Assembly: GCA_964517075.1 (NCBI GenBank)
Contig: CAZFAT010000093.1
Coordinates: forward strand, 1-7,513
Origin: CAZFAT01 sp964517075
Lineage (GTDB): Bacteria; Acidobacteriota; Vicinamibacteria; Vicinamibacterales; SCN-69-37
Direction: 5' to 3'
DNA length: 7,513 bases
Shown: one piece after another, positions 1 to 5,763 of the stretch
How positions within the stretch are numbered: the first letter of the stretch is position 1
Layout: each line of letters opens with the position of its first letter
Program-made: the position numbers and the translations under genes
Notes under the pieces: generated by a model
Databases searched by the model: none
What the model saw: only the letters and a program-made list of their open reading frames with translations
What the model was told of the DNA's origin: nothing

Positions 1-1
1 C

Positions 2-439
2 GGCGCGCGCGGCGCGGGCGCCCGAGGCGGCGGGGGCGGACGCGGGGGCCGCGGCCCGCTGCCGGTCCTGGCGCTCACCCTGTCGGTCGTGACCGGCGAG
101 AACCGCTTCGATCAGACGTCCTTCACGGCCCGTCCGGGCCAGCAGGTCCGGCTCGTCTTCAACAACACCGACGACATGCAGCACAACGTGGTCGTCGTCC
201 AGCGCGGCAGTCTCCCGACGATGGAGAAGACGCTCATCGCGATGATGGCGGATCCGACCGCGCAGGATCGCGGCTTCGTGCCCGAGTCGCCGCTCGTGCT
301 CTTCAGTACGCCGCTCGTGAACGCGCGACAGTCGACAACGCTGGAGTTCACGGCGCCCAAGGAGCCCGGCGAGTATCCATTCATCTGCACGTTCCCCGGC
401 CACTGGATCACGATGCGCGGCGTGCTCCGCGTGGAGTAG
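2..439 (+). CDS. C-terminal part of an exported protein ending in an azurin/plastocyanin-like cupredoxin domain (5' partial)
   Basis: The reading frame is open from the left edge to the TAG at 437-439, so the true start lies outside the window; the GTG at 89 is only an internal codon. The first 19 codons encode a Gly/Arg/Ala-rich linker ending in Pro. The hydrophobic strand LPVLALTLSVV follows, then a cupredoxin fold. Counting from the GTG at 89, the likely type 1 copper ligands are His32 (in MQHNV), Cys100, His105 and Met109 (in CTFPGHWITM), so the site looks intact. Domains of this kind carry electrons in the periplasm. The pattern of MQHN, then a segment resembling PDSPxVLF, then YPFICTFPGHW, is common at the C-terminus of multidomain proteins of Acidobacteriota and Planctomycetota, often behind heme c or dehydrogenase domains. 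What precedes the linker here is unknown. The peptidase gene starts 3 bp downstream, so co-transcription is likely. Confidence 0.85.
   Translation, partial: GARGAGARGGGGGRGGRGPLPVLALTLSVVTGENRFDQTSFTARPGQQVRLVFNNTDDMQHNVVVVQRGSLPTMEKTLIAMMADPTAQDRGFVPESPLVLFSTPLVNARQSTTLEFTAPKEPGEYPFICTFPGHWITMRGVLRVE
433..436 (+). promoter_or_regulatory. Ribosome binding site (GGAG) for the M14 peptidase
   Basis: GGAG lies 6 nt before the ATG at 443 and inside the last codons of the cupredoxin gene. This supports that ATG as the start and suggests the two genes are translated from one message. Confidence 0.6.
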
Positions 440-442
440 CTC

Positions 443-3166
443 ATGACACCGCGTCAGCTCCGGCTCGCCGTTGTCGTCGGTCTCACCGTCACCTCCAGCC
501 TGGCCGCGCTCCTCGGCGCGGCGCAGAGCCCGGCTTCGTTGCCGGCGCCCGAGCAGTTCTTCGGCTTCCAGATGGGCGCCGATCGCAAGCTGGCGAACTG
601 GGACCGGCTGCTCGAGTACTACCGGCGGCTGGACGCATCCGACCGGATGACGCTCGTCGAGCTGGGCAAGTCCACGGAGGGCCGGCCGTTCATCGCCCTC
701 TACATTTCGGCGCCAGCGCACCTGGCGGCACTGGAGAAGTACCGCCAGATCAATCTCCGCCTGTCCGATCCGCGCGGGCTCCAGGAGACGGAGGCTCGCA
801 CGCTGGCCTCCACCGGCAAGGCCGTCGTGGTGCAGACCTTCGCCCTCCACTCGAGCGAAGTCGCCGCGTCGCAGACCGCCGCCGAGTACGTCTACGACAG
901 CGTGACGCGCGAGGACGCGGAAGCCGCGCGGATGCGCGACGAGGTGATCAGCATCGTGCTGCCGTCGATCAATCCGGACGGCACGCAGATGATTGCCGAC
1001 TGGTACAACAAGTACGTCGGGACCGACCACGAGGCCGCTGGCCTGCCCTGGCTGTACCAGAAGTACGCCGGCCACGACAACAACCGGGACGCGTTCCAGA
1101 CCAACCTGCCCGAGTCGCAGCACATCGCGAAGCTCCTCTTCCGCGACTGGATCCCGCAGGCGTTCATCGATCACCACCAGATGGGCAACGGCAACGCCCG
1201 GATGTTCATCCCGCCCTATGCCGATCCGGTCCGGCCGTCGGCCGACCCGCTGGTGTGGCGTGAAATCGCCTGGTGGGGCGCGCACATCGGCTACAAGCTC
1301 GAAGATGCCGGCAAGACCGGCGTGATTGGCGACGCCATCTACTCGGGCTGGGGCCACATGGGCTTCCACTGGATCACGCCGTTCCACAACATTGCCGGGA
1401 TGCTGACCGAGTCCGCGAGCGCGCGGCTGGCGACGCCGATCAACCAGCCGCGCGAGTCGCTGCGCGGCGGGCCGAGGAACCTGCCGGCCTACGAAGAGCA
1501 GACGAACATGCCGAGCCTCTGGCCCGGCGGCTGGTGGCGCGTGCGCGACATCGTCGAGATGCAGAAGATCGCGGCGTGGGCGACCGTGGACATCGCGGCC
1601 CGCAATCGCGAAACCGTCCTCTGGAACGCCTACCAGAAGGCCCGACACCAGACCGAACGCGGCGCGGCCGGCGAGACGAAAGCCTACATCGTGCCCGCGG
1701 CCCAGCACGACCCGCTCACGGCCGTGAAGATGATCAACAAGCTGCTCGATCAGGGGATCGAAATCCATCGCGCCACGCGGCCCTTCACCGCCGGCGGAAC
1801 GTCCTACGGCGCGGGATCGTTCATCGTGCCCATGGCGCAGCCGAAGATGGGCGTGGTGCGCTGGATGCTGGGACGCACGTTCTATCCCGACAACACCTAT
1901 ACCCGCGATCGGACGAACGCGCCGATTCGGCCGTACGACATGTCCACGGACACGATGACCGAGTTCATGGGCGTGCGGACGGACCCGGTCGGTGAGGCCG
2001 TTCCCACCGTCGTCGGCGCGAAGATCACGTCGCACGTCGTCGTGTCCGGCCAGTCCGCCGCCAGCTCGACGGGGTACGTGCTCGACGGCCGGCTGAATGA
2101 CAGCTTCATCGCAGTCAACCGCCTGCTCGCCCGCCAAGTGCCCGTCCGGCGTCTGACCGCGGCGAGCGGCAACTTCCGCGCGGGCGACTTCGTCGTCGCT
2201 GGCGGACACGCGGGGGCCGTGACCGAGGTTGCCCGGGTGACCGGTGTGGACTTCACCCCCCTCTCCGCGGCCATCACCTCCGGCGCAACCGACCTGCGCG
2301 CGCCGCGCATCGCGCTGTACCAGCACTACGGCGGCGGCAACATGGACGAGGGCTGGACACGGCTCGTTTTCGAGCAATTCCAGTTCCCGTTCACGTCCGT
2401 CCGGGAAGGCGACATTCGCGCTGGCGGGCTCAACGCGAAATTCGACGTCATCGTGCTGCCCTCCGACTCAGTGCAGGCCATGGCCGGTCAGCTGCCGCCC
2501 CTGAACCCCGCGGCCGCCGAGGCCGGGGGACGCGGGGCCGGGGGCGGCGCGGCCCGCGGGGCTCGGGGTGGCGGACGGGGTGAGGGCGCGCGGGGTGGGG
2601 GACAGGGCCGGCAGGGCGGGCGCGGCGAAGGCGGGACCACGCCGCCCGAGTACCGCAGCAACGGCTTCGGGATGGAAGGCGTGAACGCTCTGCGCCAGTT
2701 CGTCGAAAGTGGGGGCACGCTGATCGCCTTCGCGCAGGCGGCCGACCTGCCGATTCAGCGCTTCGGTCTGCCGCTTCGCAACGTCGTGGCCGGTCTCGAA
2801 TCCACCGAGTTCTGGTGTCCAGGCTCGACGCTGCGCATCGCGGTGAACACCACGCACGCGCTTACCGCCGGCCTGCCATCGGAAAGCCTCGCGACCTTCC
2901 TCGCTGGCAGTCAGGTCTACGACATCACCGATGCCTCACGGCGCGGCGAGGTGGACGTGCTCGCCAGCTACGTGGACAACGACGTGCTCCGCAGCGGCTG
3001 GTTGATCGGGGAATCGACGATCGTCGGCAAGCCCGCGGCCGTGTCGGTCCGCCTCGGACAGGGCCGGGTGGTGCTGCTGGGCTTCCGCGCCCAGCACCGG
3101 GCGCAGACGCATGGGACCTATAAGTTTGTGTTCAATGCGCTGGTGAATGCGGCTTCTGGCCTTTAA
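443..3166 (+). CDS. Secreted M14-family zinc carboxypeptidase-like metallopeptidase with C-terminal GATase-like domain
   Basis: This 907-residue protein begins with a signal peptide (basic TPRQLR, hydrophobic core about 8-24, likely cleavage after Ala27), so it acts in the periplasm or outside. The M14 catalytic domain spans about 40-400. Visible motifs are HSSE (zinc ligands His136 and Glu139), NPDG 177-180, NNRD 213-216 (Asn/Arg of the substrate-carboxylate site), DHH 243-245 (third zinc ligand, probably His245) and LTES with the likely catalytic Glu323. The key M14 residues therefore all seem present, and hydrolysis of C-terminal residues from peptides is expected; the substrate is unknown. 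Residues about 620-900 resemble a class I glutamine-amidotransferase-like fold (IALYQHYGG, FDVIVLPSD, LRQFVESGGTLIAF). I see no clear catalytic triad there, so it is probably structural. A Gly/Arg-rich insert (about 695-731) interrupts that domain. The start is set by GGAG 6 nt upstream. The length fits the large acidobacterial M14 proteins. Confidence 0.9.
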   Translation: MTPRQLRLAVVVGLTVTSSLAALLGAAQSPASLPAPEQFFGFQMGADRKLANWDRLLEYYRRLDASDRMTLVELGKSTEGRPFIALYISAPAHLAALEKYRQINLRLSDPRGLQETEARTLASTGKAVVVQTFALHSSEVAASQTAAEYVYDSVTREDAEAARMRDEVISIVLPSINPDGTQMIADWYNKYVGTDHEAAGLPWLYQKYAGHDNNRDAFQTNLPESQHIAKLLFRDWIPQAFIDHHQMGNGNARMFIPPYADPVRPSADPLVWREIAWWGAHIGYKLEDAGKTGVIGDAIYSGWGHMGFHWITPFHNIAGMLTESASARLATPINQPRESLRGGPRNLPAYEEQTNMPSLWPGGWWRVRDIVEMQKIAAWATVDIAARNRETVLWNAYQKARHQTERGAAGETKAYIVPAAQHDPLTAVKMINKLLDQGIEIHRATRPFTAGGTSYGAGSFIVPMAQPKMGVVRWMLGRTFYPDNTYTRDRTNAPIRPYDMSTDTMTEFMGVRTDPVGEAVPTVVGAKITSHVVVSGQSAASSTGYVLDGRLNDSFIAVNRLLARQVPVRRLTAASGNFRAGDFVVAGGHAGAVTEVARVTGVDFTPLSAAITSGATDLRAPRIALYQHYGGGNMDEGWTRLVFEQFQFPFTSVREGDIRAGGLNAKFDVIVLPSDSVQAMAGQLPPLNPAAAEAGGRGAGGGAARGARGGGRGEGARGGGQGRQGGRGEGGTTPPEYRSNGFGMEGVNALRQFVESGGTLIAFAQAADLPIQRFGLPLRNVVAGLESTEFWCPGSTLRIAVNTTHALTAGLPSESLATFLAGSQVYDITDASRRGEVDVLASYVDNDVLRSGWLIGESTIVGKPAAVSVRLGQGRVVLLGFRAQHRAQTHGTYKFVFNALVNAASGL
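2525..2635 (+). repeat. Low-complexity Gly/Arg-rich insert inside the M14 peptidase, with dense G-runs
   Basis: Codons 695-731 encode almost only Gly, Arg, Ala, Gln and Glu in RGG/GGG-like units. The coding strand has about a dozen runs of three to five G with short spacers, for example runs at 2584-2586, 2592-2595, 2597-2601 and 2605-2607, a layout able to form a G-quadruplex. The reading frame is intact across it. It lies between the LPSDSVQAM strand and the PPEYRSNGFG segment, which fits a surface loop of the GATase-like domain. A similar linker is encoded at 2-58 in the gene upstream. Confidence 0.7.
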
Positions 3167-3175
3167 CTTCTAACC

Positions 3176-3220
3176 TCGGCGAGCGGAGGGCGAGCTATTT
3201 GCCCGGCCGTCGCTCGCCGA
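3176..3220. terminator. Stem-loop across the convergent gene ends, possible bidirectional terminator
   Basis: TCGGCGAGCG (3176-3185) is perfectly complementary to CGCTCGCCGA (3211-3220), giving a 10-bp stem around 25 nt. Inside it GGGC (3188-3191) can pair with GCCC (3201-3204). The peptidase ends at 3166, so the hairpin lies just past its stop. The propeller gene ends at 3195, so the hairpin covers its last codons and 19 nt beyond. No T-run follows on either strand, so this is not a classic intrinsic terminator. Confidence 0.35.
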
Positions 3221-4490
3221 TGACCCACAGGTGATTGCTCGACCGGATGAAGAGCTGACCGTCGGAGATCGCGACGGTGCTCAAGCAGTACGGACTGCAG
3301 CCCTCGTCGCCGAAGCGGTTCGATGAAACCAGCTCGAACTTCGGCCCCGCCCGGAACACCGAGGTCACGCCGTCGTTCTCGGTGGTGACGTAGATCTTGC
3401 CATCGGCGAGGATCGGCGAAGCGCTATAGGTGCCTGTCGGCAGCCGCTCCGGGCCGTAGACGATCTTGCCGGTCGCCGCGTCGAGACAGAAGACCACGCC
3501 GTTGTCGTTCACCACGTAGAGGTATTTGCCGTCACTGACCGGCGAGGGCACGTCGGGACCGCGATCGAAGGTCCATGCCACGTGCGACTGACTCACATCA
3601 CCCTTCCCGCCGGGCCGCAGGGCCACGAGCGGATTGTTGCGGCTCGGCACGACGACGAGATCGTTGACGAGCGTGGCCGAGGCGACGATGCGGTAGGCGC
3701 CGTTGTTGCGCGGGTTGAGCACGTTGGCGCGCCAGCGCTCGGCGCCGGTGGCGGGATCGTGGCCGGTGACAATGTCCCCACCCGAAATGACCAGCTCGGG
3801 CTGGCCGCCTACCTGATGCCAGAGCGGGGTGGTGTAGGCGTCGGGCGATTCATGAATGGCGGCAGTCGGGCGCTCGACGCGCCAGACCGTCTTGCCGGTG
3901 GCGCCATCGATCTTCAGGACGTAGGACGGATCGTCCGTCTTCATCCCGTGCAGCACCTGCACGTAGAGCGCGCCATCCTTGAGGAGCGGCGACGAGGCGT
4001 AGCCCCAATTCAGGCCGAAGCGTCCGTATTCCTTCTGGATGTCGCGCGACCAGACCTCCTTGCCGGCGAAGTCGAACGCCTTCAGCATGCCGACGCCGGT
4101 CATGACCCAGACGTGACGCCCGTCGGTGACGGGCGACGGTGACGACATGTTCTGCTTCCGCTCGATGTGGTTCCCGCCGGCAATCGGACGCTTCCAGATG
4201 GCGTCGCGTTTGTTGCGATCGACGGCCCACAGCTCGAGCTCGCCCGTCGTGTTGGCGGTGGCGGTGTTGAGGAACACGAGATCGCCCCAGATAATGGGCG
4301 TCGATCCGCTGTAGCTCGGCAGCGGCAGCTTCCAGGCCACGTTTTTCGTGTCGCTCCACTCCGTCGGCAGGGCCGTCTCGCTACTCACGCCGTTGGCGGT
4401 CGGCCCGCGCCAGTGGGGCCAGTTCTCGGCGAGCAGCGATACTCCCGCCATGAATCCCAGCAGGATCGTTGTCGTCGCGGTCTTGCGCAT
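3195..4490 (-). CDS. Exported PQQ-binding-like beta-propeller repeat protein
   Basis: The protein has 431 residues from the preferred start. A short signal peptide (MRKTATTTILLGFMAGVSLLA, cut before ENWPHW) is followed by the NWPHWRGPTANG motif that opens many PQQ-like propeller proteins of Acidobacteriota and Planctomycetota. About eight blade strands are visible (numbering from the upstream ATG): STPIIWGDLVFL 66-77, SSPSPVTDGRHVWV 119-132, ASSPLLKDGALYV 168-180, TTPLWHQVGGQPELVIS 223-239, ATLVNDLVVVPS 275-286, SPVSDGKYLYVV 319-330, ASPILADGKIYV 360-371 and STVAISDGQLFIRS 407-420. DxxTGK turns occur at 198-203 and 340-345. This suggests an eight-bladed periplasmic propeller. There is no heme motif CxxCH and no clear dehydrogenase site, so PQQ binding and enzyme activity are unproven; a scaffold or binding role is equally possible. 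Two ATGs compete. The one at 4499 has GGAGG only 1 nt away. The one at 4490 has it 10 nt away and is preferred. The gene ends facing the peptidase. Confidence 0.88.
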   Translation of the reverse strand: MRKTATTTILLGFMAGVSLLAENWPHWRGPTANGVSSETALPTEWSDTKNVAWKLPLPSYSGSTPIIWGDLVFLNTATANTTGELELWAVDRNKRDAIWKRPIAGGNHIERKQNMSSPSPVTDGRHVWVMTGVGMLKAFDFAGKEVWSRDIQKEYGRFGLNWGYASSPLLKDGALYVQVLHGMKTDDPSYVLKIDGATGKTVWRVERPTAAIHESPDAYTTPLWHQVGGQPELVISGGDIVTGHDPATGAERWRANVLNPRNNGAYRIVASATLVNDLVVVPSRNNPLVALRPGGKGDVSQSHVAWTFDRGPDVPSPVSDGKYLYVVNDNGVVFCLDAATGKIVYGPERLPTGTYSASPILADGKIYVTTENDGVTSVFRAGPKFELVSSNRFGDEGCSPYCLSTVAISDGQLFIRSSNHLWVIGERRPGK

Positions 4491-4500
4491 CTCTCGCATC

Positions 4501-4505
4501 CCTCC
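4501..4505 (-). promoter_or_regulatory. Ribosome binding site (GGAGG) that decides the propeller gene start
   Basis: Read on the minus strand, GGAGG sits 10 nt before the ATG at 4490 but only 1 nt before the ATG at 4499. The spacing to 4499 is too short for a ribosome, so the protein most likely starts at MRKTAT, with the three residues MRE left out. Confidence 0.5.
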
Positions 4506-4603
4506 CCAATCCCGGGTGGTCCGTCCACGGCGGATTTGCAGCGGTCTCCCCTTATACGATGCAGGAACTTCGGACGTTTCTCAACCCAAACCACGGGTCG
4601 ATC

Positions 4604-4625
4604 CGGCCGACCTGACGGTCGGCCG
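4604..4625. repeat. Perfect 9-bp inverted repeat with 4-nt loop (TGAC)
   Basis: CGGCCGACC (4604-4612) is followed by TGAC and then GGTCGGCCG (4617-4625), a perfect GC-rich hairpin. It stands alone in the divergent intergenic region, about 115 bp upstream of the propeller start and 209 bp upstream of the FKBP start. No T-run follows. It could be an operator, an mRNA leader element, a dispersed repeat or the end of a lost gene; the sequence alone does not decide. Confidence 0.6.
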
Positions 4626-4780
4626 CTCCATGGCACGTCAGGGCGTGGCGCGCGGCAGGGCGAACGCCGACAGGTGCGATCCCGCACTCGGCGTGGTCCG
4701 GCCAGCGGAGCTTCCCCGTCGCCGCCTCGAAGCGAAGTGCCCGCCGGACGGCACCGCATCCGGCTCTTCCCGTGGGTTCG

Positions 4781-4789
4781 TGGTACGAT
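4781..4789 (+). promoter_or_regulatory. Candidate extended -10 promoter for the FKBP gene
   Basis: TGG followed directly by TACGAT matches the extended -10 layout (TGn plus a hexamer with four of six consensus bases). Transcription would begin near 4796, giving a leader of about 38 nt that contains the GGAG at 4824-4827. No good -35 element is seen 17 nt upstream, which an extended -10 can tolerate. Confidence 0.4.
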
Positions 4790-4823
4790 CGGGTCGCCAC
4801 TCGACCCTGCCTGTCTGGCTTCT

Positions 4824-4827
4824 GGAG
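4824..4827 (+). promoter_or_regulatory. Ribosome binding site (GGAG) for the FKBP lipoprotein
   Basis: GGAG lies 6 nt before the ATG at 4834. It fixes the start there rather than at in-frame ATGs further upstream, such as 4348, which would put about 160 unrelated residues before the lipoprotein signal. Confidence 0.65.
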
Positions 4828-4833
4828 TCCTGC

Positions 4834-5298
4834 ATGTCTTGTCCCGCCTGGCTCGTCTCTGGTCGTCGTGTGGCCATCGTCGCGCTGACCCTTTTCATCG
4901 GCGGCTGTTCGCCCACCAACCCGTCCTACATCGCCAACGTGCCCTTCAGTTCGATCGACGTCGTCACGGGCACGGGCACCGAAGCGCTGGTCGGCAAGGT
5001 GCTGGCCGTGGACTACGCGGGCTACCTCTACAACGCCTCCCAGCCCGAGAACAAAGGCAATCTATTCGACACGTCGCTCAACACGGACGTCATTTCGTTT
5101 CAACTCGGTGCGGGGGACGTGATCCGCGGCTGGGACGATGGGTTGGTCGGCATGCGCATTGGCGGCCAGCGGCGACTGACCATCCCGCCTGATCTGGGTT
5201 ACGGCTCGTCGGGCCGGGGACCGATTCCGCCCAACGCCACGCTGGTGTTCGACGTCTGGCTGCTGGGGGTGTTCGAGCCGGGTGAACAGCCCCAGTAG
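4834..5298 (+). CDS. FKBP-type peptidyl-prolyl cis-trans isomerase, lipoprotein
   Basis: This 154-residue protein catalyses cis-trans isomerisation of Xaa-Pro bonds and probably helps fold exported proteins. The N-terminus is a lipoprotein signal: Arg11-Arg12, hydrophobic stretch 13-23, then a lipobox IGGC with Cys25 as the lipid-anchored residue. The protein should therefore sit on a membrane, facing outside the cytoplasm. One FKBP domain covers about 42-147. The residues lining the FKBP12 pocket are recognisable: Tyr61 (VDYAG), Phe78-Asp79 (LFDTS), Phe89, Val96-Ile97 and Trp100 (GDVIRGWDDGL), Tyr123 (PPDLGYG), Ile131 (IPPN) and Phe139 (LVFDVWLLGV). The active site thus looks complete. The domain has the usual length, with a somewhat longer loop at 66-77. 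The gene seems monocistronic: an extended -10 candidate lies upstream and a hairpin follows the stop. Confidence 0.93.
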   Translation: MSCPAWLVSGRRVAIVALTLFIGGCSPTNPSYIANVPFSSIDVVTGTGTEALVGKVLAVDYAGYLYNASQPENKGNLFDTSLNTDVISFQLGAGDVIRGWDDGLVGMRIGGQRRLTIPPDLGYGSSGRGPIPPNATLVFDVWLLGVFEPGEQPQ

Positions 5299-5301
5299 GA
5301 C

Positions 5302-5324
5302 CCGCCGCGGGCGGCGCGCGGCGG
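5302..5324 (+). terminator. GC-rich hairpin after the FKBP gene
   Basis: CCGCCGCG (5302-5309) pairs perfectly with CGCGGCGG (5317-5324) around a 7-nt loop, starting 3 nt after the FKBP stop. A competing hairpin, GGCGG (5320-5324) with CCGCC (5329-5333), overlaps it. There is no T-run, so termination is plausible but not proven. Confidence 0.4.
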
Positions 5325-5335
5325 CTGACCGCCTG

Positions 5336-5363
5336 ATAGCAAATATCTGCATATAGTGTTACT
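5336..5363 (+). promoter_or_regulatory. AT-rich promoter/operator candidate for arsR-hyfB
   Basis: A sudden AT-rich island stands in very GC-rich surroundings. It contains ATAT-CTGC-ATAT (5343-5354), a short inverted repeat of the kind bound by ArsR/SmtB-type repressors, and overlapping it TATAGT (5352-5357), five of six bases of a -10 box. A weak AGT-GTT-ACT repeat follows (5355-5363). CTGACC at 5325-5330 is a poor -35 because the spacer would be 21 nt. An operator over the -10 box would fit autorepression by the downstream ArsR protein. That regulation is an inference from position and sequence. Confidence 0.45.
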
Positions 5364-5411
5364 GTTGGGGCGGTCGCGCATCCCCCCGGGGGTGGCCGCG
5401 CGTACTCCCCG

Positions 5412-5750
5412 ATGGCGACGAGCCCGCTGCAGACGTTCAAGGCCCAGTTCTTCCGCGCCCTCGCCCACCCGGTCCGCATCCGCATCCTCGAAACCCTGCT
5501 CCACGGCGACCGCGCGGTCCAGGAGCTGCAGGAAGCCCTCGGCCTCGGCCAGCCCGTCGTCTCCCAGCAGCTCGGCGTGCTGCGCAAGCAGGGCATCGTG
5601 ACGGCGACCAAGGCCGGCCTGTCCGTGCGCTACGCGTTGCGCGATCCGGCCATCGGCGAGCTGCTCGACGTCGCCCGCCGCATCTTCAACAACCACCTCG
5701 TCGATACCCAGGGCATGCTGCGCGAGTTGAAGCGCGAGGCGCGACGCTGA
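5412..5750 (+). CDS. ArsR/SmtB-family winged-helix transcriptional regulator
   Basis: This 112-residue cytoplasmic DNA-binding protein has the normal length for the family. It opens with an amphipathic helix and the family-typical segment FRALAHPVRIRILETLL (14-30). The helix-turn-helix runs about 36-58, with recognition helix PVVSQQLGVLRKQGIV (48-63). The wing strands follow (TATKAGLSVRYALRD, 64-78), then a C-terminal helix for dimerisation. There is no cysteine at all, so the classic ELCVC metal site is absent, and metal sensing through Cys is ruled out. The signal could be something else, or it may respond without a ligand. The ATG at 5412 is the first start codon after an in-frame stop at 5337, yet no clear Shine-Dalgarno sequence precedes it. 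It lies 13 bp before the hyfB-like gene on the same strand, with an operator-like island upstream, so it likely controls itself and that operon. Confidence 0.9.
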   Translation: MATSPLQTFKAQFFRALAHPVRIRILETLLHGDRAVQELQEALGLGQPVVSQQLGVLRKQGIVTATKAGLSVRYALRDPAIGELLDVARRIFNNHLVDTQGMLRELKREARR

Positions 5751-5763
5751 CCGTCCACGCGGC

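Larger units (their letters stand above)
4491..4833. other. Divergent intergenic region between the propeller and FKBP genes
   Basis: No convincing gene occupies these 343 bp. It must hold promoters for both flanking genes, which point away from each other. For the FKBP gene an extended -10 candidate is visible at 4781-4789. For the propeller gene the minus strand has TATAAG (4556-4551) and TTGAGA (4584-4579), but their 22-nt spacing is too long for a standard sigma-70 promoter, so the site is uncertain. A perfect hairpin lies at 4604-4625. On the minus strand, 4761-4702 reads like one propeller blade, described under findings. Confidence 0.6.

Noticed and set aside
1273..1995. A 240-codon plus-strand frame within the peptidase gene, and similar frames inside the propeller gene (3582-4142).
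   Set aside because: They overlap well-supported genes, are dominated by Arg/Ala/Asp or Gly/Val/Arg, and show no domain.
3195..4490. A c-type quinoprotein dehydrogenase with heme.
   Set aside because: No CxxCH occurs. The only close cysteine pair (CSPYC near the C-terminus) lacks the following His.
4551..4584. Minus-strand promoter for the propeller gene from TTGAGA and TATAAG.
   Set aside because: The 22-nt spacing is too long for a sigma-70 promoter, so it is not listed as a separate feature.
4348..4833. In-frame upstream extension of the FKBP protein to an ATG at 4348.
   Set aside because: It would run antisense through the start of the propeller gene and bury the lipoprotein signal. 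The GGAG and the lipobox both support the start at 4834.
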